From positions 1 to 46,007 of the forward strand of contig JBBBWG010029399.1 in the NCBI GenBank assembly GCA_037176905.1: a stretch of DNA of 46,007 nt. The letters are read 5' to 3'. Of this stretch, positions 34,966 through 45,457 are shown piece by piece; the stretch's first letter is position 1, and every line of letters begins with the position of its first letter. The DNA is from Azolla pinnata. Lineage: Eukaryota; Streptophyta; Polypodiopsida; Salviniales; Salviniaceae. The position numbers were made by a program, and so were the translations under genes. Under the pieces are notes generated by a model, which saw only the letters and a program-made list of their open reading frames with translations, was not told the origin of the DNA and made no database searches.

Positions 34966-35100
34966 CCAATGATTGATCGACACGTGGCCGGGAATCCGCC
35001 AACGGGAAGGCCAATGGGAGCCGCACACGTGGCCGGGAATCTGCCAATGGGAGCCGCACACGTGGCCGGGAATCGGCCAATGAGAGCCGCACACGTGGCT
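34966..35100 (+). promoter_or_regulatory. 33-bp G-box/CCAAT tandem array, presumed promoter of the NT-C2 gene
   Basis: Four perfect CACGTG sites (34981, 35026, 35059, 35092) alternate with CCAAT boxes (34966, 35011, 35044, 35077). The last steps are exactly 33 bp; the first is 45 bp because of a 12-bp insertion. Each unit reads ACACGTGGCCGGGAATC, GCCAATG and GAGCCGC. In every case CCAAT precedes the G-box by 15 bp start to start. G-boxes bind bZIP/bHLH factors and CCAAT binds NF-Y. The array lies before a T-rich stretch and a (TTC)n leader-like region, so it probably sits just upstream of the transcription start. Function is inferred. Confidence 0.8.
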
Positions 35101-35158
35101 GGTTTTTTTTTAACAAAAAGAACAACCCAAAAACAGCGAAAAAAAAAAAGCACCAAAA

Positions 35159-35989
35159 ATTTCTTCTTCAATTTCTTCGTCGTCTTCTTCTTCTTCTTCT
35201 TCTTCTTCGTCTTCTTCTTCGTCTGCTTCAGACAGATCCTTCTGCTTCAGATGCTTCTGCTTCCCCGCAGTAATCGGAGGCGCTCGGAAGCAGACACGCA
35301 GGCCCTCTCCACAGAGGATCTCCACCACAACCAGGTATTCTTTTGCAACCCTAACTCCCCCTCCTGGAGCTGGAATGGCTTTCGGAAAGAACGGCCCTTT
35401 CTTATCTAGTTCTCGATCGGTATTGTGGCATTCTTTTTCTTTTTGCCCCCCGATGGATCCCTCTAGCTCTGCGCCAAAACCCTAGCTTCTTCTTTGCATG
35501 CTTGCTTTCTTGCTTGCTGCGGATCTTGCAGCTCAACGCATACGGAAAGGCGTTTCTTTTCCAATCGACCAAAGACTAAGAAGGAAACCCCCCGGTTGCG
35601 ATTGATCCTCGTGAATTTCTGAGCTCTTCTGCATTCGGTTTCTTAAAGAAAACGAACAGTCTTTGCAAATGCTTATCGTATCTAGAGGGCCGTTTCGAAG
35701 AAAAAGATTGGATGTATAGGATTCGGCGATTTTCGTCAGTTCTACGGGGAAACCCTAAATGATCCTGCATACTGCTATGGCGTAGCATGTCGCTGCATCC
35801 TGCAACGTCCTGACATGTCACTAACGTTTAGGGCCGCATCTCTTGAAAAAGGGTTCCTTTTCAGAATCATCGCAAGGTAATTGATTAGAAAGCTGTGACT
35901 TCAGCTTCTTGTATATTTCCCACATGCAGTGCTCATCAGGAAAGCTATCTTGTTAACTGGAAAAAGAAAAAACAGAAGAAAAGATTACG
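35159..35989 (+). other. Presumed 5' UTR with leader intron of the NT-C2 gene
   Basis: A TTC/GTC triplet-rich stretch (35159-35230) is followed by a good donor (CCAG then GTATTC, intron from 35335) and an acceptor (CACATGCAG ending at 35929). The coding ATG follows 60 bp later. No long ORF fits the interval, so I read it as a leader with one intron of 595 bp. This rests on splice motifs only. Confidence 0.5.
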
Positions 35990-38540
35990 ATGGTGGTGAA
36001 AATGCTGAAATGGAGACCTTGGCTGCCACTCCCTTCAAAGCAGTTTCTTGTCAGGCTAAAATTGCAGGGCCTTGAAGGTCTCTTCCACTTGATCCATCCC
36101 GGGAAACTTGCAGATTCATCGCAATTGCCTTTAGGTACGGAAGGCAAAGAAAGGAGTAAGATTGCTGTAAAGATCAAATGGAAAGGCCCGCGACGATCGC
36201 TTGGTTTGTGCTTTAAAAGAAATCCTCACCGAGCCAAAACCTCCATGAAGATACCCCAAGACAGCTCTTCAGTGGTCTTTGAGGAGGATTTCAAACATAC
36301 ATGTGTTCTCACTATATCTCAAGATAACTGTTTCATTCCATGGGATATCAACTTCACAATATGTCAGGTACTTACTTCTTTATATCTAAGCTAATCCAAT
36401 TTATGTACAGAATCATAGAAACTGCGTTAAATAGCCTTAGATTGGTTTGAGAACGGATTGTCATACACATAAAGGAGTGCATCGTAGATTAATCAAAGAA
36501 AACAGAACGTTTGCTTGGTCAAAGATCCTTGTCACGAATTAATGGGAAGTTATTTTAAAATAGGGAGTTGTCTTTTTGCTGTCTAGGTAAGTGAGAAATC
36601 AAAGTTAGTTGTCTTGGGTTCTGCCAAGATGAACCTAGCAGAGTTTGTGTCAATGCAAGGTGAAAATAATCAAGAGAAAAAGATTCAAGTACTTACATCC
36701 AGCGGAATAGAATCTGAAGCTATCATTATAGTAAGGTTCTTCTTCTTTATCTTTACCCTCATGATATTTTAGAAATTGATTGTGGATTCCATTCTATCTG
36801 AACCTAAGCTTAAGATCTCGTTTCTGTACTCCATAGGTTTCTGTAAACTCTGTCGAGTTACAGACACCCCAAAACATCAGTGTTGATCGCTCCCACTTGC
36901 TTTGCTTTGATGGGTCATTATCGTTTGGGATTGATGAAGCCCAGTGTCAGAATCGAGATGCAGAGGAGTGTTTGAAAACCTTGAATTCCGTAAAGAAAGT
37001 AGAAACAGATGTGGAAGAGTGTTCTTCCAAGAGTGAACGGATCTCTGATAGCTCAAGAAATTCATTCTACTCGGATACCTCTGATGAATGGGATGAAGCA
37101 GCCCTTGTAGCAGAGAAGTATTGCATCCACAGCTATGGGACTCTTTCTGGTGTAAATCTTATAGTCGAGGGTGCACTTTCACATTGTGCTAAGAATAAAC
37201 ATGCTGAAGATCACACTCCCTCCACTTGTAACAGAGTTTTCACGGAATCTCTAACATCTGACGAGGCCTGTGCCTCATTATGCTCGGGAGTAGAACAGAG
37301 TAATGTTCAATCATCTGTTCTGAGCCTGCTGACCTGGAAAAAACGCAAATTGAGCTTCAGATCCCCTCGACAGAGAGAGGAGCCGCTGTTGAAAAAAGCA
37401 TATGGTGAGAATGGAGGAGATGATATCGACTTTGACAGAAGATTGTCAAATACACCAATGAGTTCGTATGCAATGGTATGCCTTATTTGTGATTCCGTTG
37501 GATATATGCATAAGTTTCCTCTAGGTACAGCTGCTCAATTCTCGTACATTATGCCTTATTTGTGATTTCGTTAGATGCCTAGAATCACAGGAGACTCTTC
37601 AGCATCTCATCTATGTGAAGTTGTAGACTTTGGTGGGGAGAATTTTGCAATTGGTTCTTGGGAGTGGCATGAAATTGTTAGCAGGGACAAGCAATCCAAA
37701 ATTTCTGCGGATGTATTTTTTGCAACACTCGACCAACGAAATGAGAAAGCTGCTGGAGAGAGTGCTTGTACAGCTTTGGTGGTTGTAATAGCAGACTGGC
37801 TTCATCGAAACCCTGGGAGAATGCCTATTAAGGCAGAGCTGGATACACTAATCAGAGATGGCTCTGCTGAATGGAGAAGACTCTGTGATGATGAAGCTTA
37901 TAGAGAATGTTTTCCTGACAAACACTTTGATCTAGACACCATTCTTCGTGCCAAAGTGCGGCCATTGATTGATGTAGCAGAACATTCCTTTGTTGGGTTT
38001 TTCCAGCCCCAAGTTATGGAAGGAAGCTGTGATTTCTTGCAAGGTGTGATGACATTTGACGGCATATGGGAGGAAATAATCAGAGCTTCATCGAATGGAA
38101 GCTTTCAATCTGAAATTTATATTGTCAGCTGGAATGATCATTTCTTCATCTTAAAAGTGGAGCAGGATGTCTGCTACATTATTGATACCCTAGGCGAAAG
38201 GTTGTTTGAAGGATGCAAACAGGCTTACATTCTGCGCTTTGACAAGGATACAACAATATTACCTCATGTGCCTCAACTGACAGATGAAAAGAAAGACCAT
38301 ATGCAATGTACATCTACCAATAAAGCTGACATAGCCCCCAAAACTGATGGAGATCCAGAATGGCTTGATGGGACTAAAGAATACCGAGGAACAGATGCGT
38401 GCAAAGAGTTCATCAAAGGGTTCTTTGCAGCTTTACCATTGAGGGAGCTTGAGATGGACATGCAAAGGGGTCTTTTGGGAAGAGCCCCCTTGCACCAACG
38501 CCTACAGATAGAATTCCATTATACGAGTTTGATCATATGA
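35990..38540 (+). CDS. NT-C2 domain protein (At5g04860/At3g11760-like)
   Basis: Four exons: 35990-36367, 36587-36730, 36837-37475, 37575-38540, encoding 708 residues. The N-terminus MVVKMLKWRPW starts an NT-C2 (EEIG1/EHBP1-type) domain with VKIKWKGPRRSLG, VVFEEDFKHTCVL, IPWDINFTICQ, and LGSAKMNLAEF, reaching about residue 190. A Ser/Glu-rich middle (about 190-340) looks disordered. The C-terminal 320 residues form a second conserved block with WEWHEIVSRD, ADVFFATLDQRNEKAAGESA, EWRRLCDDEAYRECFPDKHF, YIVSWNDHFFILKVEQD, YIIDTLGERLFEGC and HQRLQIEFHYT. Both blocks match the plant family of At5g04860 as I remember it. NT-C2 domains are thought to link membranes and cytoskeleton; the plant function is not established. 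Intron 3 (37476-37574) is bounded by direct repeats. Confidence 0.92.
37477..37576 (+). repeat. 27-bp direct repeats bounding NT-C2 intron 3
   Basis: Copies at 37477-37503 and 37550-37576 share TATGCCTTATTTGTGATT and a CGTTRGAT end, with two mismatches. The left copy starts at the T of the GT donor; the right copy contains the AG acceptor (TTAG) where the left copy has TTGG. The offset is 73 bp and the intron is 99 bp. If retained, the intron keeps frame but brings an in-frame TGA. Confidence 0.9.
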
Positions 38541-39149
38541 AACCAACCTGCATAGAAAAATAATGTAGAATTGACTTTGAAATAACCCCTGAGGTGGAAG
38601 AATTCCATGACATGTGATCCTATTTCTTCTGATTGAAGATGACTTCAATGGAGATTTACACAAAACTAAGAAATAAAGATGTACAGGCAGAGTGAAGCCA
38701 AGAGAATAAACTGATGTCTCCATCCAAAGCCAAGCTATGGGAGAAATCAAACCCTTTGATGGACATATCTGCCAAGGTCTTTTTACATAAAGAATGTGGA
38801 AAGGGTTTTCTACTGATTTTATTTCGGAGTGGTCTACTACAGAGTGATTATGGATGCCATGGAAAATATATGGCATCAACTAACTATCTTTAGGCATCTA
38901 TTTCAGTGTCATAACCATCTATTTGTCTACTTCCTAACATCAATAGTTCATCGATTTCTTATATTCTCAACGTGAACCGGTGATGTCAAGCGAGCATCAA
39001 TGAAGATGTTGGCTGCAAATAGAAAGGAATGAAGTGAGAAAACTTCATCAAGGAAGAGCTCCTGCAAGCAACATGCATTGGAAGACACCAATGCATGCAT
39101 TTTATAACACATTAAATCAGCTATGTGAAGTTCATGAGAAAGTACTTGC
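38541..39149. other. 3' flank of the NT-C2 gene, no gene
   Basis: AT-rich DNA expected to contain the 3' UTR. No ORF with a recognisable domain is present on either strand. Confidence 0.55.
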
Positions 39150-39605
39150 CTGCCTATCCACCATGCTTTTGTGCATATGAAAGAGTTTGTTCATATCCAG
39201 CTGAGACAACATCAAATCAAATCCTCTTACAGAGCTCCAAGCTTCTGGAAACTCGTAATAGTTCCATCATATGTGGTACAAAGAACTTGCTACTGAAAGA
39301 GTTCACTCATACCCAGCTGAGACAACATCGAGTTGAATTGTCTTTACAGAGCTCCAAGCTTCTAGAAACTCGTAGTAGTTCCATCATTTGTAGCTTAAAG
39401 AGGCTGTTACTGAAAGTGTTTCTTCGTATCCAAGCTGAGACGACGACAAATCGAATCATCTCACAATGCTTGCCTAATCTACCATGCTTACATATGAATG
39501 AATAAAAAAGGCTGCTATTGAAAGAGTCTGTTCATTGAATCGAATCAACTTACAAAGCTCCAAGATTCTGGAAAACGCTGTGATAGTTTGTTCACTTAGC
39601 AGCAG
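39150..39605 (+). repeat. Four-copy tandem repeat, unit about 117 bp
   Basis: Units begin with AAAGAGTTTGTTC-like sequence at 39180, 39296, 39413 and 39521 (steps 116, 117, 108). Each contains CAGCTGAGACAACATC, ACAGAGCTCCAAGCTTCT and GTAGTAGTTCCATCAT. The fourth is the most degraded. Confidence 0.88.
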
Positions 39606-40170
39606 ATTTTGTTGCTTCATTTTGTGGTCAATCCTATCAACAAGCAAATTCTTCTTCCAATTTCAAGAGCCATTCTTCTACGAGATCATGATCCTATCAT
39701 ATTGAACAAGATCATGATCCTCTACGAGAAGGGAAACATGCAAGAATGGCAAAAACAACAGAGTACCGGTCTGAACCCACATCTTTTCTGAGGAGGGGAT
39801 TTTACACTCCATCCTCATCACTAGAGCTTGCACCGCCATCGCCATCAGAATGGATATGAAAAATACAGCCGAAAGCTTAATGCAGTGAAGAACAGGGCTA
39901 TGTCTTTCCTTGCATCCGGACCTCTGTGTACATATATGCATCTCCTTCCTCCTCCACCAGCATCACCACCACAAACAAGTCTTGTGTTTCCATGGCACAC
40001 AATGCGAGCCTTACATGAACTGTTTGTTCGCCCATGACACATCTATGTGTTAGAGATAGAGCGAGACGAGAACATATATACCTTAGATTCCATGACCTAC
40101 AATGGAGAACGCGTCGAGCCGATCGACTTCGTACTCTGCTGCACTTTCACTTCGTGATGAGCTCCGATTT
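39606..40170. other. Distal VPS23 upstream region, nothing recognised
   Basis: Unique-looking sequence with a short internal duplication (GATCATGATCCT at about 39684 and 39709). No gene is supported. Confidence 0.5.
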
Positions 40171-40236
40171 CGTGCCCGAGAGCTTATCGATTCGCGCCCG
40201 AGAGCTTATCGATTCGCGCCCGAGAGCTTATCGATC
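40171..40236 (+). repeat. Three-copy 22-bp tandem repeat
   Basis: Units at 40171, 40193 and 40215 read CGCGCCCGAGAGCTTATCGA plus TT or TC; only the first has a T in place of the second C of CGCG. Confidence 0.95.
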
Positions 40237-40312
40237 GGATCGGAAGGTGTTGGCCGATTTCGGAGCGGATCGAACCCGAGAATGGTTTGGTTTGAGATCA
40301 AGAAAGAAAGAC

Positions 40313-40695
40313 AAATCGCCCACAAACAAAAGAAGAAGAAGAAGAAGAAGAAGAAGAAGAAGAAGAGAGAAATCGCCCACAAACAAAAGAAGAAGAAGAA
40401 GAAGAAGAAGAAGAAGAGAGAAATCGCCCACAAACAAAAGAAGAAGAAGAAGAAGAAGAAGAAGAGAGAAATCGCCCACAAACGAAAGCAGAAGAAGAAG
40501 AAGAAGAGAGAAATCGCCCACAAACGAAAGCAGAAGAAGAAGAAGAAGAAGAGAGAAATCGCCCACAAACGAAAGCAGAAGAAGAAGAAGACGAAGAAGA
40601 AGCAGAGAGAAATCGCCCACAAACGAAAGCAGAAGAAGAAGAAGACGAAGAAGAAGCAGAGAGAAATCGCCCACAAACAAAAGCAGAAGAAGAAG
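40313..40695 (+). repeat. Eight-copy AAATCGCCCACAAAC + (GAA)n module upstream of VPS23
   Basis: AAATCGCCCACAAAC occurs at 40313, 40370, 40421, 40469, 40511, 40556, 40610 and 40664, separated by GAA triplets of varying number ending AGAG. All spacings (57, 51, 48, 42, 45, 54, 54) are multiples of three, so all three plus-strand frames keep phase and two stay open for more than 230 codons. A T-free triplet spacer explains this without selection. The array ends about 140 bp before the VPS23 ATG and probably lies in its promoter or leader. The same core occurs three times before DPH7. Confidence 0.92.
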
Positions 40696-40838
40696 AGTAC
40701 ATATGTGGTCTGTTCTTCCCGATTCGTAAACGGAAGGAAGGCAGATCGATCGGACCTTTCTTTCCCTGCATCGATCGATCGATCGATCGTTCCTTCCATC
40801 CCTGCCTGCAATCCTTGATCGGGTTCTTCGAACCATCG

Positions 40839-42236
40839 ATGCCGCCTCCCTCGCCCTCGCCATCGCCATCGCCATCGCCCTCTTCCACTTCCACCGCCTC
40901 TCCATCATCGTCTTCCTCGCCGCCGCAAGACGTGCTGCAGTTCCTCAACCGGGCCCTGCCCCAGTCCGGGCCCCACGCGCTGCCGTACGAGGAGGATCTG
41001 AAGCTCGCCATACGCCACCACTTGGTGAGCCTCGCCCAAGAGTTCCCGAGCCTGCAGATCAAAGCGGAGCCTTTCACCCACAACGATGGGGCTTCGGCGA
41101 CGCTGCTCCAAGCCGTGGGGACCATACCCATGTCCTACCTCGAGGTAATCTACAACATCCCTGTCTCTATCTGGCTTCCCGAGAGGTACCCGAAAGCTCC
41201 GCCTCTGGCATATGTCACGCCGACGAGGGATATGGTAGTGAAACGCCCACATCCGCATGTGGACCCATCAGGCCTCATCATGGTTCCGTATCTACGAGAA
41301 TGGGTCTTCCCTCGATCCTCGCTGGTCGAGCTCGTTCGGGGGCTCAGCTTGATGTTTGGGCAGAACCCGCCTTTGTATTCGAAGCCCCCTTCCTATGCTC
41401 CACCTGCCCTTGGTGGTTCATATGCTGCTAGCATGCATCATCATCATCATCATCAGAATCATCGTCTTCATCATCGCCTGCCATCGTCGACCTCATCATC
41501 GTCTTCGTCGTCGTCATCATCATCATCGTCGTCGTCGTCATCGTCATCTTCGCCATTTCCGTCGGTTTCATCGTCGGCTTCAGCCGCATCAGCATCAGCA
41601 ACACCATCGCTCGTTCGTCCCTCTTCTTCATCGCTGTCCTCTTCGGCTCGGCTTCCTTCGTCTTATCTTCCAGCCAAGGGCCCCGAACCTCCCCCTGAAG
41701 CGTTCCGGCGAGATGCCATCGCCGCGCTCATGAGCAGAGTGCAGAACGACGTCGATTCCCTGCGGAAGAAGAAGGATTCCGCCAGCATGGAGAAGCTCAT
41801 GAGCATGCAAGCCGTGCTGAAGCAACGAGGGGATCGATGCGATGAGGGTTATCTCGGCCTGCAGCGCGAGAAAGAAGCTCTCGAGCATCAGTTGCAGCTT
41901 GTCCTCACCAATACCGACGTGCTCGAGACATGGGTCGAAGCAAATAAGAAGGCAGGTGTGGAGTTCGATATCGATCACGTCTTTGAGCCGTGCGATGCTC
42001 TTTCGAAACAATTGCTAGAATGTACAAGTGCAGATCTTGCACTCGAAGACATTTTCTATGCATTGGATCGGGCGGTGCAGGAAGGTACGATCGCTGTAGA
42101 TGCATATCTGAAACATGTGCGGGGTCTGGCGAGAGAGCAGTTTTTTCATAAAGCCCTGGCCGAAAAGCTGAGGACGGTCCAAGCTCAAACACAGATTGAC
42201 ATGATGGCTGCCAGAGCCAGTCAGTATAACAGATAG
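40839..42236 (+). CDS. ELC: ESCRT-I subunit VPS23/ELCH (TSG101 homologue), intronless
   Basis: A single exon of 465 residues; the start is the first ATG of the frame after the repeat leader. After a Pro/Ser start, the UEV domain (about 25-170) reads DVLQFLNRALPQSG, YEEDLKLAIRHHL, IPMSYLEVIYNIPVSIWLPE, YPKAPPLAYVTPT and HPHVDPSGLIMVPYLREW. It lacks a catalytic Cys, as in this E2-like family. A His/Ser-rich linker (about 190-285), encoded by CAT and TCx triplet runs, leads to a coiled coil (LMSRVQNDVDSLRKKKD onward) and a steadiness-box C-terminus (DLALEDIFYALDRAVQEGTI). It binds ubiquitinated cargo for sorting into multivesicular bodies, and Arabidopsis ELC is likewise intronless. A long antisense ORF is a shadow of the Ser codons. 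Confidence 0.95.
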   Translation: MPPPSPSPSPSPSPSSTSTASPSSSSSPPQDVLQFLNRALPQSGPHALPYEEDLKLAIRHHLVSLAQEFPSLQIKAEPFTHNDGASATLLQAVGTIPMSYLEVIYNIPVSIWLPERYPKAPPLAYVTPTRDMVVKRPHPHVDPSGLIMVPYLREWVFPRSSLVELVRGLSLMFGQNPPLYSKPPSYAPPALGGSYAASMHHHHHHQNHRLHHRLPSSTSSSSSSSSSSSSSSSSSSSSPFPSVSSSASAASASATPSLVRPSSSSLSSSARLPSSYLPAKGPEPPPEAFRRDAIAALMSRVQNDVDSLRKKKDSASMEKLMSMQAVLKQRGDRCDEGYLGLQREKEALEHQLQLVLTNTDVLETWVEANKKAGVEFDIDHVFEPCDALSKQLLECTSADLALEDIFYALDRAVQEGTIAVDAYLKHVRGLAREQFFHKALAEKLRTVQAQTQIDMMAARASQYNR

Positions 42237-44099
42237 CATATAGTCAATTGACCTGTCAGTAATGAAGCTTTCTTTGTTTTATCAAGGAAACGTGTGCCCC
42301 TCATTACGGACATGTAGTCTCACCATTACTGTTCCAGCAACGTGTTGTCTGATGCAGGCTTACATTTCATGAAAAGGTATATTCTATTGGGTTACTTTTG
42401 TATATGGTTTTTCTTTTCTGCTGTGATTTGCTGGAGATCCGACGAACAAAAACAATGTCTCTTATGTAGAGTTTGAATTGGTGTAACATGAGGAAACATC
42501 TTGTGAATGCTGTGTCTTTTTGGAAATACCTATTCTAGCTCAGCAGATTTTCTCTGCTTCAGGGATGCATAACATGTTAAGAGATGCTCCAAAATAGGTA
42601 CCATAGGGATGAATCAGGTATATATGGCATGGAGTCCACCAAGGGTTTGAAGTAGTGGTTACCGTGCTTTTCAACTTGAAATATGTAGCAGGAGCATGAA
42701 AATAAACTTGTAGCTCTGATGCTGTTGAACTTTACTAAATAACATACAAGTCTTTTTGAGATATCAGGCAAAGCATTAAGCAGGTTTGGCTTTTGGAAAT
42801 ATCATTCAAATAAGCTTGAGCTGTTTATCTTTTGAAATTGAGATTTGGATGAGCCTTAAAAAATTTTCCAATGAGGCCTAAACAGGCCATATGTTAGTCA
42901 TTCTGTTTTATATTTTTACTTCTTTCTTAAGATTTAATCAATGTAGCCATTCGTTCTTGTTCTTATTTATAGCTTTGGAAGACATGGTTCTCTGCTTAAA
43001 CTCTTCTCTCTAACCTGACAGGAATTTCTAACCTGGTTTTCATTCCGATCATGTAACTCATCAATCTCATACATCAGGTCTTTGTCTTGCTGGAATACTT
43101 TTGGAGTGGGTCGTTCTTTCCGTTTTGCATATTAATCACGCTTTTTAGACTCAGCAAAGGATTTGTTCCTCGTTTTGCTTTGCATATATACATTATTTGG
43201 AGGAAATAATTCGGTGCTGTATATTCAACAGGATAAAACGTCTTCACATCTGGCAACATGTGGTTGCTGTGTGCATTAATTCATATGATCCAACAGGGGT
43301 ACAAGAGGCACCATCTGTGGGTTCCAAGGCCATGGACCTACTCTGTGACAAGAGATCACCATCTCTGATAATGAAAAGAATGTATCATAATATGATTCTG
43401 GTGTATAAGGTCCTCGCTTGCCATTAAAACCAATCATTCACTTGTCAGCATCAAAAATGGTTTTTACTCATCAACCTAAAAAGAAACATTTGACTCAGGT
43501 TTCTAAAAACATTATTTGTGAAATGCTTCACCTCAACCAATAACACGATGCGATATAATCATTTCAAGTGTTTGGGCATTTGTGAAAACCGATTTGTGTC
43601 TGGGTATTTGATTTCCTGATTTTATCGCCAATTTGCAGGAATCAGTCCCCAACTCACAGATTGCCGAATCTAGTATCGCCATTGTGCTGCAACCTGTATG
43701 CAATATTGGGCATTGCCATAGGCGACAGCAATATGATAACAATTTGCAAAGATAACAGTTTTGATGATGGGGATCGTGTTTAATAATGAGAGTAGGAATG
43801 GGGAGTAGGTGTTTTAACAATTTTGACAAGGGACTTTGGGGTTTTGATGAAACTCAGTATACTCTGGTATACTGAACCTTATAACACACAATGTACTGAA
43901 CTTTGAAAGCTTATAACACATCACATATACCACTTCGACTATAACATAAGATGCTAGTTCAACTGCAGAATAATATATATTAGTTCAACCATCATGTATA
44001 CAATCATTCAGTCATCCCATATACACATCATTGATACAGATTCCATCGTTTTCTGCCAGGATTAGGTTGTATTTCGAACATATTACGCCAGATCTCTGC
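42237..44099. other. Convergent intergenic region between VPS23 and DPH7
   Basis: AT-rich DNA holding both 3' UTRs. ORFs are below 100 codons and unrecognisable on both strands. I see no repeats of note. Confidence 0.6.
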
Positions 44100-45416
44100 T
44101 CAAAGATAGCATTGCCATAAATGAAGGGATCTATCATAGAACGAGCAGCTTGCCAAGAGCGACTCCTTTGGGGAGCATGGATCGTCGAGTGAATCCTCGA
44201 CTTCCCGACACCACTTCCTTCGATCCGGAGCTTTATACCAATCGATCCCATACGCAAGTGACCCATGATTCTTATACTCTGCTACGGTGTCGATATCGCA
44301 TGCTTCCAACTTGACGATGTAGAATCCATTATGCATGCAAGCAGCCGCGATGAAGCGCTTGTCGAAAGGACTCCATTTCAGCTTCCAAACACCTCCGCCT
44401 AGGCCTAGAGACCTGTCGACGAGGGGCTTTCCCAGCGATCGCATGTCCCAAACCCTAATGTGTTCATCGTAGCTTCCCGTGACAAGCACATTCTCTTCAT
44501 GGGGAGATGTTTGGATGCAACAAACGCCCATCTGGTGGGTCAATCCCTTGTCGCGAAACACCGGGGAGCTAGCGAGACCTTGCCTCAAATCCCAGCCGCA
44601 GAAATGGCAATCATCTGCTCCGCTGTAGAGGATATGATGCTTCCAACCATCATATGATACCGTCCAAGCTTCGAATCCATGGGCATTCCCGCTCGATTCG
44701 CAGTTCTCCATCTCTGAACCTTCTCGGATTGCTACTAGCGACAATGTCCCATCCGAATGGCTCACTGCCAGATCCTTCCCCGTGTGAGGATCCCAATCTA
44801 CCGACAAACACATCGATCCCTCCTTCGCTACCTTCTTCCCGACCTCTCCGAGCATCATGCTCGACGATCCATCCTTCGCCTTCCGCAGTTTCGATTTCCG
44901 CAAGCCATTTTCGCGTCGGATGCAGTTGAAAGAGATCAGAACAAAGCCTTTGTTAAGCTTTTGACTATGGATCTTTAGACATGAAGGTATTTATCTCTCT
45001 CTTTTTTTTTGGATCTTTACCTGTAGGCGATAGAGGGAGATGGTTCCATCCGAGCTTGCTTGAGCCAGGAGAGGAGGCGAATCCTCCTCCTCGTCGCCGT
45101 AGCAACTGCGGGGCCTCCACCTGATGTCGAAGATGCCGGCGGTGGGGATGCGTTGGGTCAATCCAAGCTTCTCTTCGCTCATGGCAAAGAGAGAAAGGGA
45201 TCCGCAGCGAGAAGAAGAAGGCTGATCTGCTCCGTTCTCATCTGGCTCGGTGCCGATCGATGGCCTGCTTCCATGGCTTTCATGGAGGGTATACGTGGCT
45301 GCGGCGAGGAAGGAGGAGGAGGAAGGGGCGGGGCAGAACTCCACAGCGTCGGCATTCCCATCCAAAGTGACGCGGAGCTTCTCGCGAGCGCCATAGCCCG
45401 TCCCTTTCTCTGCCAT
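44100..45416 (-). CDS. DPH7: Diphthine methyltransferase DPH7 (WD40)
   Basis: Two exons, 45416-45021 and 44957-44100, encoding 417 residues. WD40 blades are visible: AGIFDIRWRP with LAQASSDGTISLYRLQ, MCLSVDWDPHTGKDLAVSHSDGTLSLV, AWTVSYDGWKHHILYSGADDCHFCGWDLR, VLVTGSYDEHIRVWDMR, GGGVWKLKWSPFDKRFIAAACMHNGF, and YGIDWYKAP with LLASCSFYDRSLHLW. The GADDC, TGSYDE and GGGVWKLKW motifs are typical of DPH7/WDR85, which demethylates diphthine in the diphthamide pathway on elongation factor 2. The start is the ATG directly after a (GAA)n leader; an in-frame GTG further up would read into the leader repeat. The intron is only 63 bp, and its acceptor (AAAAG before CTTAAC) is the least certain junction. 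Confidence 0.9.
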
Positions 45417-45417
45417 A

Positions 45418-45452
45418 CGTCTTCTTCTTCTTCTTCTTCTTCTTCTTCGTCT
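45418..45452 (-). repeat. (GAA)n immediately upstream of the DPH7 start
   Basis: About ten GAA/GAC triplets in transcript sense, ending within 2-3 bases of the ATG. Confidence 0.85.
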
Positions 45453-45457
45453 TCTGC

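Noticed and set aside
40313..40695. Regularly spaced 15-bp repeats resembling a CRISPR array
   Set aside because: The spacers are all GAA triplets, the context is a plant promoter, and no cas-like gene is present.
40298..41131. 277-codon minus-strand ORF over the VPS23 leader
   Set aside because: It is antisense to a conserved UEV domain and a triplet array, so it is a shadow ORF.
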